A DNA stretch of 64,000 nucleotides from Lepidonotus clava. Lineage: Eukaryota > Annelida > Polychaeta > Phyllodocida > Polynoidae. How positions within the stretch are numbered: position 1 is the first letter of the stretch; every line of letters begins with the position of its first letter. The DNA lies in assembly GCA_936440205.1 (NCBI GenBank), contig OW387139.1, positions 1,973,596 to 2,037,595 of the forward strand, given 5' to 3'. The notes under the pieces are model-generated. The model searched no databases. It was not told the DNA's origin and saw only the letters and a program-made list of their open reading frames with translations. Below are positions 1 to 14,100 of the stretch, piece by piece. A program made the position numbers and the translations under genes.

Positions 1-985
1 CATCATTCTGTCCCTGATAAAGATCTAGTATAGTCTGTATGAATCTTTCCCTTAGATGATCTCTATAGGGGAATGTGTAGAGGGGCCAGTCCCATGTTCT
101 AGTCCATAGGGACCTTTCCCTTAGATGATCTCTATGGGGGAATGTCTAGGCCAGCCCCATGTTCTAGTCCATAGGGACTTTTCCATAAGACAATCTCTAT
201 AGGGGAAGTCTAGAGGTCCCAGTCCAATGTTCTAGTCCATGAGGACTTTTCCCTTAGATGATCTCTATAGGGGAATGTCTAGGCCAGTCCCATGTTCTAG
301 TCCATAGGGACTTTTCCCTTAGATGATCTCTATGGGGGAATTTCTAGGCCAGTCCCATGTTCTAGTCCATAGGGACTTTTCCCTTAGATGATCTCTATAG
401 GGGAATGTCTAGGCCAGTCCCATGTTCTAGTCCATAGGGACTTTTCCCTTAGATGATCTCTATGGGGGAATTTCTAGGCCAGTCCCATGTTCTAGTCCAT
501 AGGGACTTTTCCCTTAGATGATCTCTATCGGGGAATGTCTAGGCCAGTCCCATGTTCTAGTCCATAGGGACCTTTCCCTTAGATGATCTCTATAGGGGAA
601 TGCCTATATGTGCCAGTCCCATGTTCTAGTCCATAGGGACTTTTCCCTTAGATGATCTCTATCGGGGAATGTCTAGGCCAGTCCCATGTTCTAGTCCATA
701 GGGACCTTTCCCTTAGATGATCTCTATAGGGGAATGCCTATAGGTGCCAGTCCCATGTTCTAGTCCATAGGGACTTGTCCCTTAGATGATCTCTATCGGG
801 GAATGTCTAGGCCAATCCCATGTTCTAGTCCATAGGGACTTTTCCCTTAGATGATCTGTATGGGGGAATTTCTAGACCAGTCCCATGTTCTAGTCCATAG
901 GGACTTTTCCCTTAGATGATCTCTAAAGGGGAATGTCTAGGCCAGTCTCCTGTTCTAGTTCATAGGGCTTTTCCCATAGACGATC
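1..985. repeat. 65-bp satellite array
   Basis: About 15 tandem copies of a 65-bp unit containing tagtccatagggacttttcc and gatgatctctataggggaat. Copies differ by a few per cent, and some have a longer variant. The array resumes at about 1695 after an insertion and runs to about 1870, just before the channel exon. Confidence 0.95.
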
Positions 986-988
986 TCT

Positions 989-1694
989 CTCTTTTTTTTA
1001 AACACTTTTATTTATCCTGGATTAATACAGTTTAGTCAAGGACTAGTTTTCGCTGCCATCCAGCTCATATAAGTATAGTAATAAGTTATACAAGTTTACC
1101 AGCTACCAACAGTATTTGAACAAATAATAATAAAGATAAACAAACAATCAATTATATACAATACATAAAATTTAACACAAATAGTGGACCACATATAAAC
1201 AATTACAGAACAATTTTCATGAGTGTGCACATCAAGATCACGGTTATGAGTTATTATACAGAATTTATCTATTTAGGACTAAGAGTAGGGATGCCGTCAA
1301 GGACACATCCATATAAGATAATTACACTCAGCCACCAACTAATACAATTTTTAATTAGTAGAATATACGATTTGTTTTTAAAATATCCTTTTGCTCTAAT
1401 TTAAATCTACTGAGGGAATTAATGTTTCGCAAATCATTAGGTAGAGAGTTCCAATGCAATGCGCCTTGGAATAATATACTTCGTTCAAAATTCGAGATGT
1501 GACTTCTATATTCAATTAATACAGGAGCATCATAGCGTCTTAATGGAATAGCAGCTATTTGCAGAAATTCTTGGTTTCTAGATCTTTGGTACACAAAATT
1601 TAGTAAATGCATAAGCCTTTTTTCACAAAGGTAATTCATCCCACAATCAACATGCAATTAAGCAACACTACATCTATTGTTGCGTAATAAAAAA
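989..1694 (-). mobile_element. 5'-truncated LINE 3' end inserted in the satellite
   Basis: Minus-strand reading frame at 1355-1657 ends like non-LTR reverse transcriptase ORFs (SHISNFERSILFQGALHWNS then LPNDLRN). The A-rich tail reads as T-run at 990-999. The flanking atctct at 983-988 and 1695-1700 looks like a short target duplication. Confidence 0.75.
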
Positions 1695-1872
1695 ATCTCT
1701 ACAGCGGAATGTCTAGAGGGGCCAGTCCCATGTTCTAGTCCATAGGGACTTTTGCCTTAGATGATCTCTATAGGGGAATGTCTAGGCCAGTCCCATGTTC
1801 TAGTCCAAAGGGACTTTTCCCTTGGATGATCTCTATCGGGGAATGTCTATAGGTGCCAGTCTCAAGTTCCAG
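1695..1872. repeat. 65-bp satellite array, second part
   Basis: Three diverged copies of the same unit as the array at the window start. They are separated from it only by a LINE insertion, so the two were once one array. Confidence 0.9.
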
Positions 1873-1952
1873 TCTGTAGGAAACTATTCTGTTAGAAGGG
1901 CCACACCCATGTTCTGATATATCTTTTGATGAATCTCTCCTTGTCTGCAGGA

Positions 1953-4900
1953 CACAATTCTGGCCCGGGCTGAGCTGAGAGAGGACTTTGACCAGAGATG
2001 GGCGCTAGTCAACAACAGTCTGAAGGCCTGGGCCGGGCATCAGAAAGACCGAATGATCCTTGACTGTATGTTTAATGGCATTCCCTGTGGACCGGAGTAA
2101 GCATGAAGGATGTATTACTATTGTGATACGTTTCCTTTTCTATTTATTCATTTCTTTAATTCATCAAATGATTTTGTTCGTTCAATGATTTGGTGACTGC
2201 ATGATAGTACAAGGATGCCAACATTGAATGAAATGACATAGGATATACTACATCTACATTCTTACTTACATATATACTTCATTCACATTCTTATTTACAC
2301 ATACACATAACTGCTCTTTAGTATCAGTACAATTTCATGATATTTAAATCCACTCTTTTTATCCTTCCTTTAAATGATCAACAACATATCTTTGAAAATT
2401 ATCTTTTTTGAGTAATCCCTAATCCCTAGCTGAAACTTAATTAGAACGTTCATTCATTGAGTCCCTTGAGTAAGGCTAGTTATTGTTTCAGGAATTTTAC
2501 AATGTTCCTTAATGGACGGTATGGAAATTGTTTCGCCTTCAACACTGGCTGGGATGGCCAACCTGTACAGAAAACCCACAAACCAGGACCAGCCTCAGGT
2601 ACTGCCATCAACTTACAGATAACAGTTATTACATCTTTAGTTCACCTAAATATAAAGATATTAACCTAGATCATGAACATTATAAAAATATATAACAAAA
2701 AAGTGGTTTTGATAAGTGGTTTCTCTGTGAGTGTTACAGTTAAGCCCTAGTTCTCCCTACCATGATTTTTTTTTTTTTTTTTCCAAGATTCAAGATTGTT
2801 TATTTGACTAACGTATAAGTATACATTCATGTCAACACAGAGTTTTCGAGGTTGTCAATCAGACAAGGATAACATGTTTACGATATTATATACATCACAC
2901 ACAAATGCACAGATTCCATTCGTTGCTTTTTCTTTAAGATCTTTAGTACATTTAGGATTAACATTCAAAATTTCACATACTTTCTCCTCAGCTGTCTGGG
3001 CATCAAAATTGCCGACATAATCACGATACTTTGATAAAAAATACTCTCTCTTACTTTTAATCTCTGGTTGATTACATTCAGTGAGTATGTGAGGGACGTC
3101 TTGGCGTGTATTACAATGCTGAGGTCATTAGAAGCGTTTTCCCCCTATAGCTTCGATATCTACAGTCCTGAGAGCAGTTATAATCTGTCCGTAGTTTGGT
3201 GAACATGGTTCGTATTTTGGGAGAGTGTATCTCTTCTAAGTAGCTGCACATACTATATTCCTCTTCCTGACATATGTTTTGTGTTAAACATTTTTTATGG
3301 TTAACGTCGTCAGAGAGGAAACTATGAAAGTTTTGTATGTACATATCCTGGAGTCTTCTTTGAATAGATAATTTGAGACTATTTTTTCCCCATTCCTGTG
3401 GTGCCAGCCATATGTTCCTGCACCCTATTTTCCATAGAAAGTATTCAATGTTTCTCAGCCATTCGTGATTTTCTTTCTTCATTGTTTGAAAGGCTAGATT
3501 TAAAAGGGGGTTTTTAGTTTCCTGTTCTAGCCTTAACCAGTACATTAATGTCAATAATATCTTACGATGATGGAGGGGATATCTCCCTAGTTCCCCTAAA
3601 GCTAGTTTTGTACTAGAGAATTTGGACAGACCCAGAGCATGTTTCCACGAATTGTAATAAAAACTGTATAGCTAATGGATAGCTAATTCTTGATTTTATT
3701 CTGCAGGTTACCTTGATCAGGGTGCATGCTGGGTAATATGTCGACAAATCATAAGACTTTAGCTTAGGAATTTTCACTACTCATGTCACTATTTCTAATT
3801 TGACATGAAAAAAAAAGCCTAGTGGTCATTATTTTTTAAATTTGTATTCATATTCATTACATATTTTCCAAGTTGTTTGAAAATTAATTCATTATAGATG
3901 GAAATATCACAATTATTCACTAATTTTCTACAGTTTGTACAGGGGTTTTGTCGACAAAATTGATCAAAATTAGTCTGCAGGTGCCTAAGATACTTTAAAT
4001 CAGCTCTCCGTGGTAGGGTGAATTACACTATGTGTCGGTTAATTATTCGTATTAGAATCCCAATGAGAATCCCAATGCAAATACCAATGCAAATACCAAC
4101 GCAAATCCCAATGTGAATCTTTTTTTTACATATTACACTTCGCATTGGGTATCCAGATTCACATTTGCTGTTCAAGTCATCAAAAACGTGAATGAAACAG
4201 CCCCAATGTGAGCCAGCCTACACATAGTGTATTATGGCCTTTACAGTTAAAATATCTTTACTAAACTTTCTTACCTGACCTGTTGGTTTGCCGATGATTA
4301 AGTGCCTAATGAGGTAGGTCCACCTAAATGCCTATCTGTGTTATATTATCAGTAAAACGGTTGATGATAAACCCATTTGTGGACTGATAGGTGTGTGTGA
4401 TGTACCCTTGTATTACCTGCATTATTTGACCAGTATTGTTAAGGGCCGTCCATAAATGATGTCACGCACAAGGGAGTGGGTGGGTGTGTTGAACAGTGTG
4501 ACACTGCCTGAAAACAGGCCTTATATTCATGTATAGATTAGAGAATTTAGTGTGACAAGGGAGTGGTTGGGTCATAAAAATACGCTGAAAAAGTGTGACA
4601 TCATTTATGGATGGCCCCTTAAACCTGTCGCAGGGTTGACGCTGGAGCTGTTCGTGGAGCAGGAGGAGTATGTGGTGGAGCTGACGGAGGACGCGGGCAT
4701 CCGCCTCCTGGTGCACCCCAACGAGGTGATGCCCTTCCCTGAGGACGTGGGTCTGCTGCTGGCACCTGGGCAGCTCACACTCATGTCTATGAGGATGGTA
4801 GGTAACTGCTCGAGTACTCCCTTTGAGGTTCGTTATGGATTTATTATACCTTTTCTGTTAGATCTGAGCTCCCAAGGAAGGAAGCACAGCAATCAGTGAT

Positions 4901-7900
4901 GGTGGGACTGTGATGCTGCACATTCTTTTATGTTTTTTCATATAACTCTTTCAATATCCATCAAATCCACAAACAGTAAGCATTAAAATGTAGCTAGGAA
5001 CGTTGTGCAGATAATGCATGTTAGATTTTTATTTCTTAGTGATTTCCTTTTTTTCCTGAATTTTAGAAAAATAAATAGTTTCTGTATCGCCTGCAGGCTG
5101 GTTATCACCCAGGTTTGTATCACCCTGTGTTAAACTCTTAACTACTAAACTTGTATCACCCTAAGGTATAATAAACAATAGAAACAATATTATGATGATG
5201 ATAATTGTTTTAAAGATTTTATTTGATATTGAAAAACACCAAAGATAGAAAGAGTAAATCATCATTTAATGATTATTTACCTATTACTTTTAAATTAATT
5301 AATCTAAACAAAAGTCTAGCCAGGGAACATTTTGCTGAGGTTCAACAAACCTGCTATAAAATGGGTCTTTGACTACTTTCATTATGCATTCAAACTTTAT
5401 TGACATGCTTGTGACTCAGACTTCTTCTGACCATCATTGAATGTTAATGCCCCCATATTACATTCAGAATCAGGCACCCAGAGCTGCATGACCTCTCCAA
5501 TGTGACTATAGATTTTCTGTCGTCCGAAACCAACACATCGAACCAAAGATCTCATAGACTATGTTTTTTGTTCTGTTTGTTCAGAGACAACAAACCCCAA
5601 ATAGATCCATCTGTAAATGTTGGGTTATATCGATCAACACGTACGCCCGCTTTTCAGAGTGCTACTTAATACATCCAGACTGTTAATATGTGCAGAGATA
5701 TTAGGGAAACCGATCCACTCAATAGTCCTGGAGTATTACAAATAGACTGACTGTAATTCTCCTACTTTACAGCACTTGACTAGCCCTGAGAATATCTGAT
5801 AATTCAAATATAACACATGTGTATATGCATGTGTAGTAGGTTGTGTCAAAGGTTCCTTTTCCCTGTGAAATTCACTGTGATCATAATGATCTCTAAAACC
5901 ATAGATGACATATGAAAAAAAAACTATATTGGAATCCAAATTCCATTGAATTAAGTTCCAGGAAGATTTTGAAGTCTTTTGATAAGCTTATCTTAATACT
6001 TCTGGTTGACAAATTAGTTTTTGTAATGAATTGTCTAGTAATATTAAACCTAAAGCACATTTATATTTTTAGAGCCAGATCAAATCGTTGTCATCCTTTC
6101 AGGTCATCCGTCCTGAATTGATAACGGGTCAATATTCATTGCGTGTGTTTCAGACCAACATTTCACGGTTACCCGCGCCGTACCCAAGTCAATGCTGGGA
6201 CCTGGAACCAGAGCAAGCCCAATATAACAACATCTTCTCCGAGATCCTGCCTCATGTTGACTACAGTTTACAAGTAAGTGTATGAGTACATACCTTAAAG
6301 TCAGTGTGGGGACACATAGGCAAGGCAGGAAAAGTATGACAATATGTTTGGTTGGATCCTCCAAGACATTGCTTACAGCCTACAAGTAAGTATATTAGAG
6401 TATATACTATACAGATAGTGTGTGAACATGGAGACAATGTATATGATCGGTGGCTGAGGTCCATCTTATGTCAACTCCAGTCTACAAGTAAGTGTACATT
6501 GACATAGAGGAAAGGTAGCACCCCATACACCTTGACTCTTTCTCTCTAAGAAGAGGAGAAAGGTTTCCCCTCATCCTCTTGAAGCACACCTCTTACTCCC
6601 TATTATACTTATGTTTGGCTCATTTGGTGAGGGATCTTGCTTCAAGAAAAAGAGGACATACATGCACCCCCTGGTGGTATACATCAATACTAAACCTCTA
6701 TGTCTCAAGAAGAAAACCTCACCTTATAAGCCTCATGTGAGATATAACAGGAAGAATCTTTGCTCTTAAAGAGGATGAGTGGAAACCTTTCTCCTCTTCT
6801 TAAAGAGAAAGAGTCTAGGTGTATGGGGTGCAGGTAGATATCAACATGGTCTTTGAGATAAATTAAGGCTCTTCAATTAGGGGCCTTCCATTAAGTATGT
6901 ACACACCAAGTGGGGGTGGGGGGGTCTGAGATTTTTTAAAATTTGCGTACGTTCCTGTACAATTCCAATGCGTATTTTAGTCCAATGGGGGGTGGGGGGT
7001 CTAGAATTTATGGAAATTTGCGTACGTACTAAATGGAAGGCCCCTTAGTGTTAAACCATGAAGGCTCTGAATAAAATCATGAAAAGAATATATTGTTAGC
7101 CATGAATCCTTATCAATGTGCTACTTACACCACAAATTTGTTATGGTCTGTATATACTTTGATGTTTATTCCCTTTGTAAGGTGCCAAGTTGGAAATGCT
7201 AGTTTCAAGAACCTCCTAATGTGCAATGTATCATGGAAGCACCTGGCTTTCTGTTTGATCTTCCGATGATCCTATGTTTGACCTTCATTTGACCTTATAT
7301 TTGACCTATTGAACTATAGGGTTATAATTTACTGTTATCCATTAGTTTACCAATGATAAGTTTCCCTTCTTCATGATTCCAGTATGCTAGCTGTATATCG
7401 CCGTCTTCTTTCTTGTCACGATTGTGAGTCGTCCTAGAACATAGTTTGTAATTCATGAATGACAAAGAATACGCATTTGAAAGGATAGCATTTATTAATC
7501 CAAAAGCATGTAATATGCGTCACTGAGCTCCCGTTGACTATGCCAGAACAGAGAGATTGTCCACTTAACTATCAACAACATACACTCCTAAGCGCTACCA
7601 CCTACCAGGCTCTGGTCACTAGCCCAGACAGTAACCTGAGTTTGCTGAGCCTAACACTACTTGGACTTGCTTATTCAGCTAACATATTCACTCTAAGGAG
7701 CATGGAACATTGCATGTCAATTTACTCATACCTATGACATCATCTCTTCATTCTCCATCCAGTTATTCAGAGAGTCAATCTTAGCCCTGATCCTTGCTTT
7801 ACAGCTAAAGCTAACTTAGATACTGCAGAGTGGACTGACACACGGGCAGTACACTACATTTGACCTCCTTTTGACCTAGGGGATGTTAAAGATGTGCTAC

Positions 7901-10900
7901 CAGGCCCACATGGTGAAGGTGTGTGACTGTGGGGAACCCACCCTGTTATTAGATGGCCTGTCCTTTGACTTTATGATTGACCTACATTTGACCTTCTGTT
8001 TAACCTAGGGGTGTTTGAAGAAGTGCTATCAGGCCCACATGGTGAAGGCGTGTGACTGTAGAGACCCCACCCTGCCGCTAGATGGCCAGTCCGTTGAATT
8101 TATGTTTTGAACTTTATGTGGCTAATTATCCATTAATGTTAAGGTTACTTTCAAGAGGTTGTTTTGCCTTTCGATAATAGCTAGCTCCTATCGCAGTCTC
8201 CTCCTCTATCGACTGCTGTCATCTAATACATAATAATAGTTCCGGTATTATGTAAGACATAACACTCATGTGAAAGGATGTTCTTTATTGATTCCTGTGT
8301 AATTGCATTTCCATGACGAGATCTCACCCTGTTATTAGATGGCCTGTCCTATGACTTTATGATTGACCTACATTTGACCTTCTGTTTGACCTACGGGTGT
8401 CTAAAGACGTGCTACCAGGCCCACGTGGTGAAAGCATGTGACTGTGGAGACCCTACCCCGCCACTAGATGGCCCATCCTTTGACCTCCTGTTTGACCTAC
8501 ATTTTGACCTAGGGGTGTTTGAAGACGTGCTACCAGGCACATGTGGTGAAGACGTGTGACTGTCGAGACCCCACCCTGCCACTAGATGGCCAGTCCGTTG
8601 ACTTTATGATTGACCTACATCTAACCTTCTGTTTGACCTACATTTGACCTTCTGTTTGACCTAGGGGTGTCTGAAGACGTGCTACCAGGCCCACGTGGTG
8701 AAGACGTGTGGCTGTGGGGACCCCACCCTACCGCTAGATGGCAGGGCCATCAGGGGCGACAAGTCCAGGCCTGTCAACCCCTGCCAAACAGATACCGAAG
8801 GTAGGGAGGACACAGACTATGTGACTAAAAATACAGATAAGCAAAAACAAAAAACAGCTTAAGCCACCTAGCAGCTGGCATGAAGCTCAAGTGGCAAGTG
8901 AATTTTCGTAACAACAATAACTTTAAGATGACGTTAACCCTTTGCTGACGGCACCAAAACGGATTTCATAAAAGATAATGGGTAGTGTATTTTTCATTTT
9001 AAAATTCAGATTCTTAAACAGGTATATCATGACAATTTTTTTTTTACATATATGTAGTGCATTGTCACATGATTTAGAAAATGCAGTTTGATATTTGATT
9101 TTGGTTGCCATGGTTACCATAGAACATTTTTAGTACTCATCAAATTTCTAAAATTATCAGTATTTTAAGGCTCATTTTCTAAGAAATGCAAAAAATTAGA
9201 ATAGACATTGATTTTAGAGAAAACTTTTGAATTACAAAGTTGTACCCCTTGTGATTTACAATTGTTTGATACTAAAATCTGATGTATGCATAATCATTTG
9301 GGGTACCCACCATGTTAATATCTATGGGAATGTTTGGCTCCAAAATTTGGCATTTTGCTATTTTTTACAGTAAATCAAAATTATATGTTATTGTATTACC
9401 CAAAAATACCATTTAATATAAAAATGATTATCCAAAATATCACTGACTTCAATACACTGGACGTTAATGCATGTTTATGCACATTTTCAAAATATTTTGA
9501 CTACGTTGATGCAAAAAAATTAAGAAAAGAGCATAAAAACTGTAAAATATGCATTGTCATTGGCAGCCATCTTGAATCTGCATCAAAATGGCTGATTTAT
9601 GACATTTTTAAAGAACAAGGGAGTAGTTTTTATTTGACAGTAGTTATATAGAAGCCATCATAAAAATGATTTCCACTTACCAAATGCAAAACATCAACTG
9701 TGCTCTAAATTTTCAAATCAATTCAGACATAAAATATGGAAATAAGAATTATAAAAATTCTTTCTTAATCCCTAAATATTGTTATATCTATGGCGAGAGA
9801 AGGGGGCCCTTGTGAGCAAAGTCCTTAAATTTATCAAGGTGCTGGCCTTTGGAGCATCACAAAATTAATGTAGGGTTACATATCAACAAAATATGTTGGC
9901 CTGTAGTATCATGACAACATCTAATATAAATATTTCAAAAATTAGCCATGTGCCTTGAATATTATCAGAAATATAGCTTACAGAGTGACCATCGATCATA
10001 TGTGATCGATTTCCTATGGAGCCGTCAGGAAAGGGTTAAGATTGTTTTTGTAACAGCAATAGGTTTCGTAACTACAACACTTTAATATATCTGGTTCTAA
10101 TGGATGAAATTACATTCTGAAAATTGATATATGAAGGGAAATACTTGAAAAAAATCAGAAAAAGTAAAATACTGATTGACCACATTCTAAATAACTTTTT
10201 TTTAATCTTCAAAATGATTGTTGAAAAAGTAAAAATGACAGAACAACCACCAACCTCATCAATTTCATCAGTTATTGTCTACTAATCATAATTATGTTAC
10301 TAATTTCTGAAAAGCGTTTGTTAAACGAGATAGTTTTGCTCAATAAGAAAAAAAAAGATTGCTGCTACTATAAAAGTAACAACTAAAGGTTTCGTTGTTT
10401 GATTGATTTTTGTTGTTACGAAATTCGCTGTGCAATGGGCCAAAGGGGTTGGACCATGTATTGCCCATTTTATCTACTTCTAACAATCCTACACATAATA
10501 ACTGGCTCCTCACTAAGCCTGGTTTACCTCATGCCAGCAGCTTAGGGATCAATAACATAGGCCAAAAAAGTATACAGATCTTTACAGATCTATAGTCTGT
10601 GACTGATGACAACGATTTTCATTGATGTTGGCAGAGGCGTGTGAGGGGCGTGTGAAAGCGGCTGCCAAGGCCGACCGTCTGAACTGTAACTGCTCTTCAA
10701 GCTGTAGGTGAGTATAGCCTATAGGTCTGCAGGGCAAGAAAGGACTGAAAAACTTGAAATATCTGGTCCTTCTACCTGTCTTAAAAACGCAACGCTGTTA
10801 ATAACGTTATGATGAAAATAAAATTGGTAAATTTAGATTCAGTATATTTTTTTCTATCATTCCATACCAAAATTGTTTGTCAGGTACAAGTATTTAATGA

Positions 10901-11139
10901 AGAAATGGGAGTAGAATCTGAGAAAGACGGCACAAGTTTTCAAAATATGAGCATCCTCCCATGTGATATTGCTAATGAATAAAATAATTAATGGGAACAA
11001 AGGGGAAAATATATAAAATATGTTCAGATGGCCACAAATGACACACAAAATATGTTTAGAAAATTCAAAAAGTCATCAATCATGTACTCTCCCACCAGTA
11101 AACTTATGTGAGTGATATAAACAAACAAATTTTTGGAAA

Positions 11140-11197
<58 letters not shown>

Positions 11198-14100
11198 ATG
11201 TCTGGCCTTTTAGGCTCTACTCCACAACTGACAAATACCATTTCGTATTAACTGCACCTTAATAATACTGCTCTTTCTCCACTGACAGAGAGGTGGTGTT
11301 CAAGAACACAGGATCCTCAGCAGAGTGGCCGAACGAGCTTCTAAAGGTATGTCAGAAGGTTAAGGCAGTATTACACTACATGACTGGAGCTGCTATAGGA
11401 CGTTGTTGTATAGTTGTCGCATTAGAGACAAATCTGTTTGTTACGAATGAGTAAATACTCCAAATTGCCAATTTCAAACGATGATATCACTCTTGTGTCT
11501 GAATTGTCTACACATTATGCTGATATCGCATCTCAAATTGTGTAGTGTAATAGAGCCTTAATGGTTAAAGTGAACTTCTGTCTGTAACTTACCCATGTGT
11601 CAAGGGGTGGAGCTAGGGTTCATTTTTTTTAGAAATGTGCTTAGTAATAAATGGACAGCACCAAATATAGAAATCAATATATTGTATCAGTATAACAATG
11701 TGGTTAGGCATACTGAGGGAGAAACAAGTACTTTAAAATGTCATTATGACTCCCATTGAAAACTATTGCAGGTAGTTAGGTTAATAGCAAGTTTTATCAA
11801 CTACAATATATCACAATACACTGGCATAATCTCAAAAATAATGTGCAATCCAAATCACAGACTACTGGTTTCAGCTTAATGAAAGGCAATCATTTATTTA
11901 TTGATGGTACAGGAAAAAGAGTGTAATTTCTCTAGCATGATTTTGACATCAGTCATTACAACAGAGATAAGAGATATGTTGTGTTTACGTTACAGGATGC
12001 ATTGGCCCGGTGTTGCTAACACTCCCAACTGTCACACTTTTTCTAATTTAATTGTATTGATTACTAATGATATATGTGGAACGAACAAGCTGGGCCAAAC
12101 TTTGCTTATATTGTAGTCCATTGATGTTTGAAATAATTCATCACTTCATACCACCTTTATCCCTAGGACACGTACTACAAGGTGTTGGCGTCCAACAACC
12201 CGCACATCGCGCACATCTTTAACACGTCCTCCGGCAAACCAGGACCAAGGTAATCACAACCAGCCCTGTACAACTTTGTTGAAACATAAACAAACAAAAA
12301 CTAACATTAAGACTAAAACAACTCTGTAAAACATGCATTTCAGGTTCTTTATCATACCTTAGGGCAATACAGGTTTAGTGGTCAAGAGTTTAACACACAC
12401 ACACCATATCAAACGCTGGTGATATTCCATATAGGGAGTAATAAAGCCTTTTCCATTACCTCATTATTCTGTTTGTTATGATAGTCCAAGTTGCAGTCTT
12501 CTGTCCTTAGACCATGAATCAGCTCTGGATGTAGCTTAACCATCAAGAGTTGACAAGAACACTCACGTGAAAGGATGTTGTTTATTGTTCATCCAAGACA
12601 TGTAATATGCGTCATTGACTTCCTGTTAACATTTCACCAGTCCTTAGGCTAGTCCACTCAGCTCCTTCAACCAGAACACTCCTAGACAAAGTTACGCCTA
12701 TCCGTAAAGCTCCCTCCAATACTCAGCCCTGCAGCCTTATAACACGAGGTCTTCACTTGCCAATATTATTTGAACATCTCTGAATCTACTGTGGTGCAGT
12801 CTCGCCTATTAACTCACTTGACTCCCCCTTCTCCGGAGATTCACTGCCCAGTCCTAGTTCTAGTTTTTATAACTACAGTTTGTTAAGCGAGGACTGATGC
12901 CATGCCACACCAGTACAACACATTTCATACAATCATTCATTTCCCTGTACCCTACAGATATATAAACATATGATCTGATTAGGCAAAGCCACATTGTTAA
13001 AAAAATCCCGTCAAATTTACGGTAAAGTACTGGCAACTATGTTGCCGAACTTTTACGGTAATTTTAACGGGTGACCGTAATTCTGTGTGACCGTAATTTT
13101 TACAGGTGAATACCGTTTAAGTTTAACAGTAATATACCGTAATATGTACAGTGGACTTTCATTCTTACGGATCGAAACCATTTAAGTTTAACAGTTATAT
13201 ACTGTAATACATACATCGGACTTTCATTCTTATGGATCAAAACCGTTTAAGTTCAACAATAATATACTGTAATACATACTATAGTAAAATGCCATACAGT
13301 TTACACTGGATGTAATTTTAGTAGCATTGAAAGTTTTATTTTTCCTGTAATCACACTACAGGATGATTTAGCCAATAACCAAGTACATCCTTTTTCTCTT
13401 GGTTTAGCCTTGCATCGTTTGTTTGACTGTTGAAGGTAAACCTACAGGGCTATAGCTAAGTTCTTGTACTAAAAAGGTGTTCAACATGTTAATCCTACTG
13501 AAAAGGTGTTTTAAAACATCTTGCAAATGTTTTAGGGTGTCCTGGTTGGTTGGCCATACCAAAAATAGCAGGCTAATGAGGTGATTACCTTAATAATGCT
13601 ATAAAAATCTAAAAATCTAACCTTTTTAATCACAAAGTTCCAAATTCCTAAATGTATGAAAAAGATATTTTACTAATAATGGCCAAAAATACAGATGGCA
13701 TACTGCAAACCACTACTACTGATAGTACTATTATTGTATAGTAGTAATTTGATAACATGACTAGCCGAGGTTTGAACCCGGGATCTCTCACATATGAAGC
13801 ATGTGCTCTACCACTGAGCTATGGAGGCCTGTATGTACACAGAGCCCAGCTTTGCTACTTAGCTAAATAAGTTGGGGTATAAAAATAATGACCTAATGTC
13901 TGTCTAATGTTGAACACCTGTGTAGTTGTACTGATCCTACTCATTGGTGCTGACTATGACAGTGCACACCTCATGCAGTCCAAGTTAGCTCAGTTGATTA
14001 GGCATCTGCCTTGAATGTGGAGAATGTGGGTTCTACTCCCAAAGAGCCTATTTTCCTTTTCCATACAGTTTACAATTCCCAGATATGGTATATTACTGTG

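Larger units (their letters stand above)
7880..8800 (+). repeat. Tandem array of five (plus one partial) channel exon copies
   Basis: Copies start at 7880, 8009, 8395, 8513 and 8665; a tail-only copy is at about 8321-8394. Each has the exon's first half (TGC TA(C/T) CAG GCC CAC-type codons up to DG). Copies 1-4 then run into ttgacctacatttgacctt-type intron sequence in place of the exon's second half. Copies 1, 2, 4 and 5 keep the ctag acceptor; copy 3 has ctac. An LTR-like fossil separates copies 2 and 3. Confidence 0.88.

Noticed and set aside
6088-6285. Use of the earlier AG at 6102 as the channel exon start
   Set aside because: It would insert VIRPELITGQYSLRVFQ into the conserved LAPG-to-ISRLPAPYP stretch; the AG at 6153 gives the family pattern.
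8359-8559. 66-codon frame as a small separate gene
   Set aside because: It is exon copy 3 running into copy 4 of the tandem array.
9334-9651. 105-codon frame as a transposase in the TTAA element
   Set aside because: AT-rich frame with no DDD-type or zinc motif that I can see.
13770-14052. Two functional tRNA genes
   Set aside because: Acceptor stems do not pair, one lacks U33, and the Ser-type anticodon lacks the long variable arm; SINE or pseudo-tRNA is more likely.
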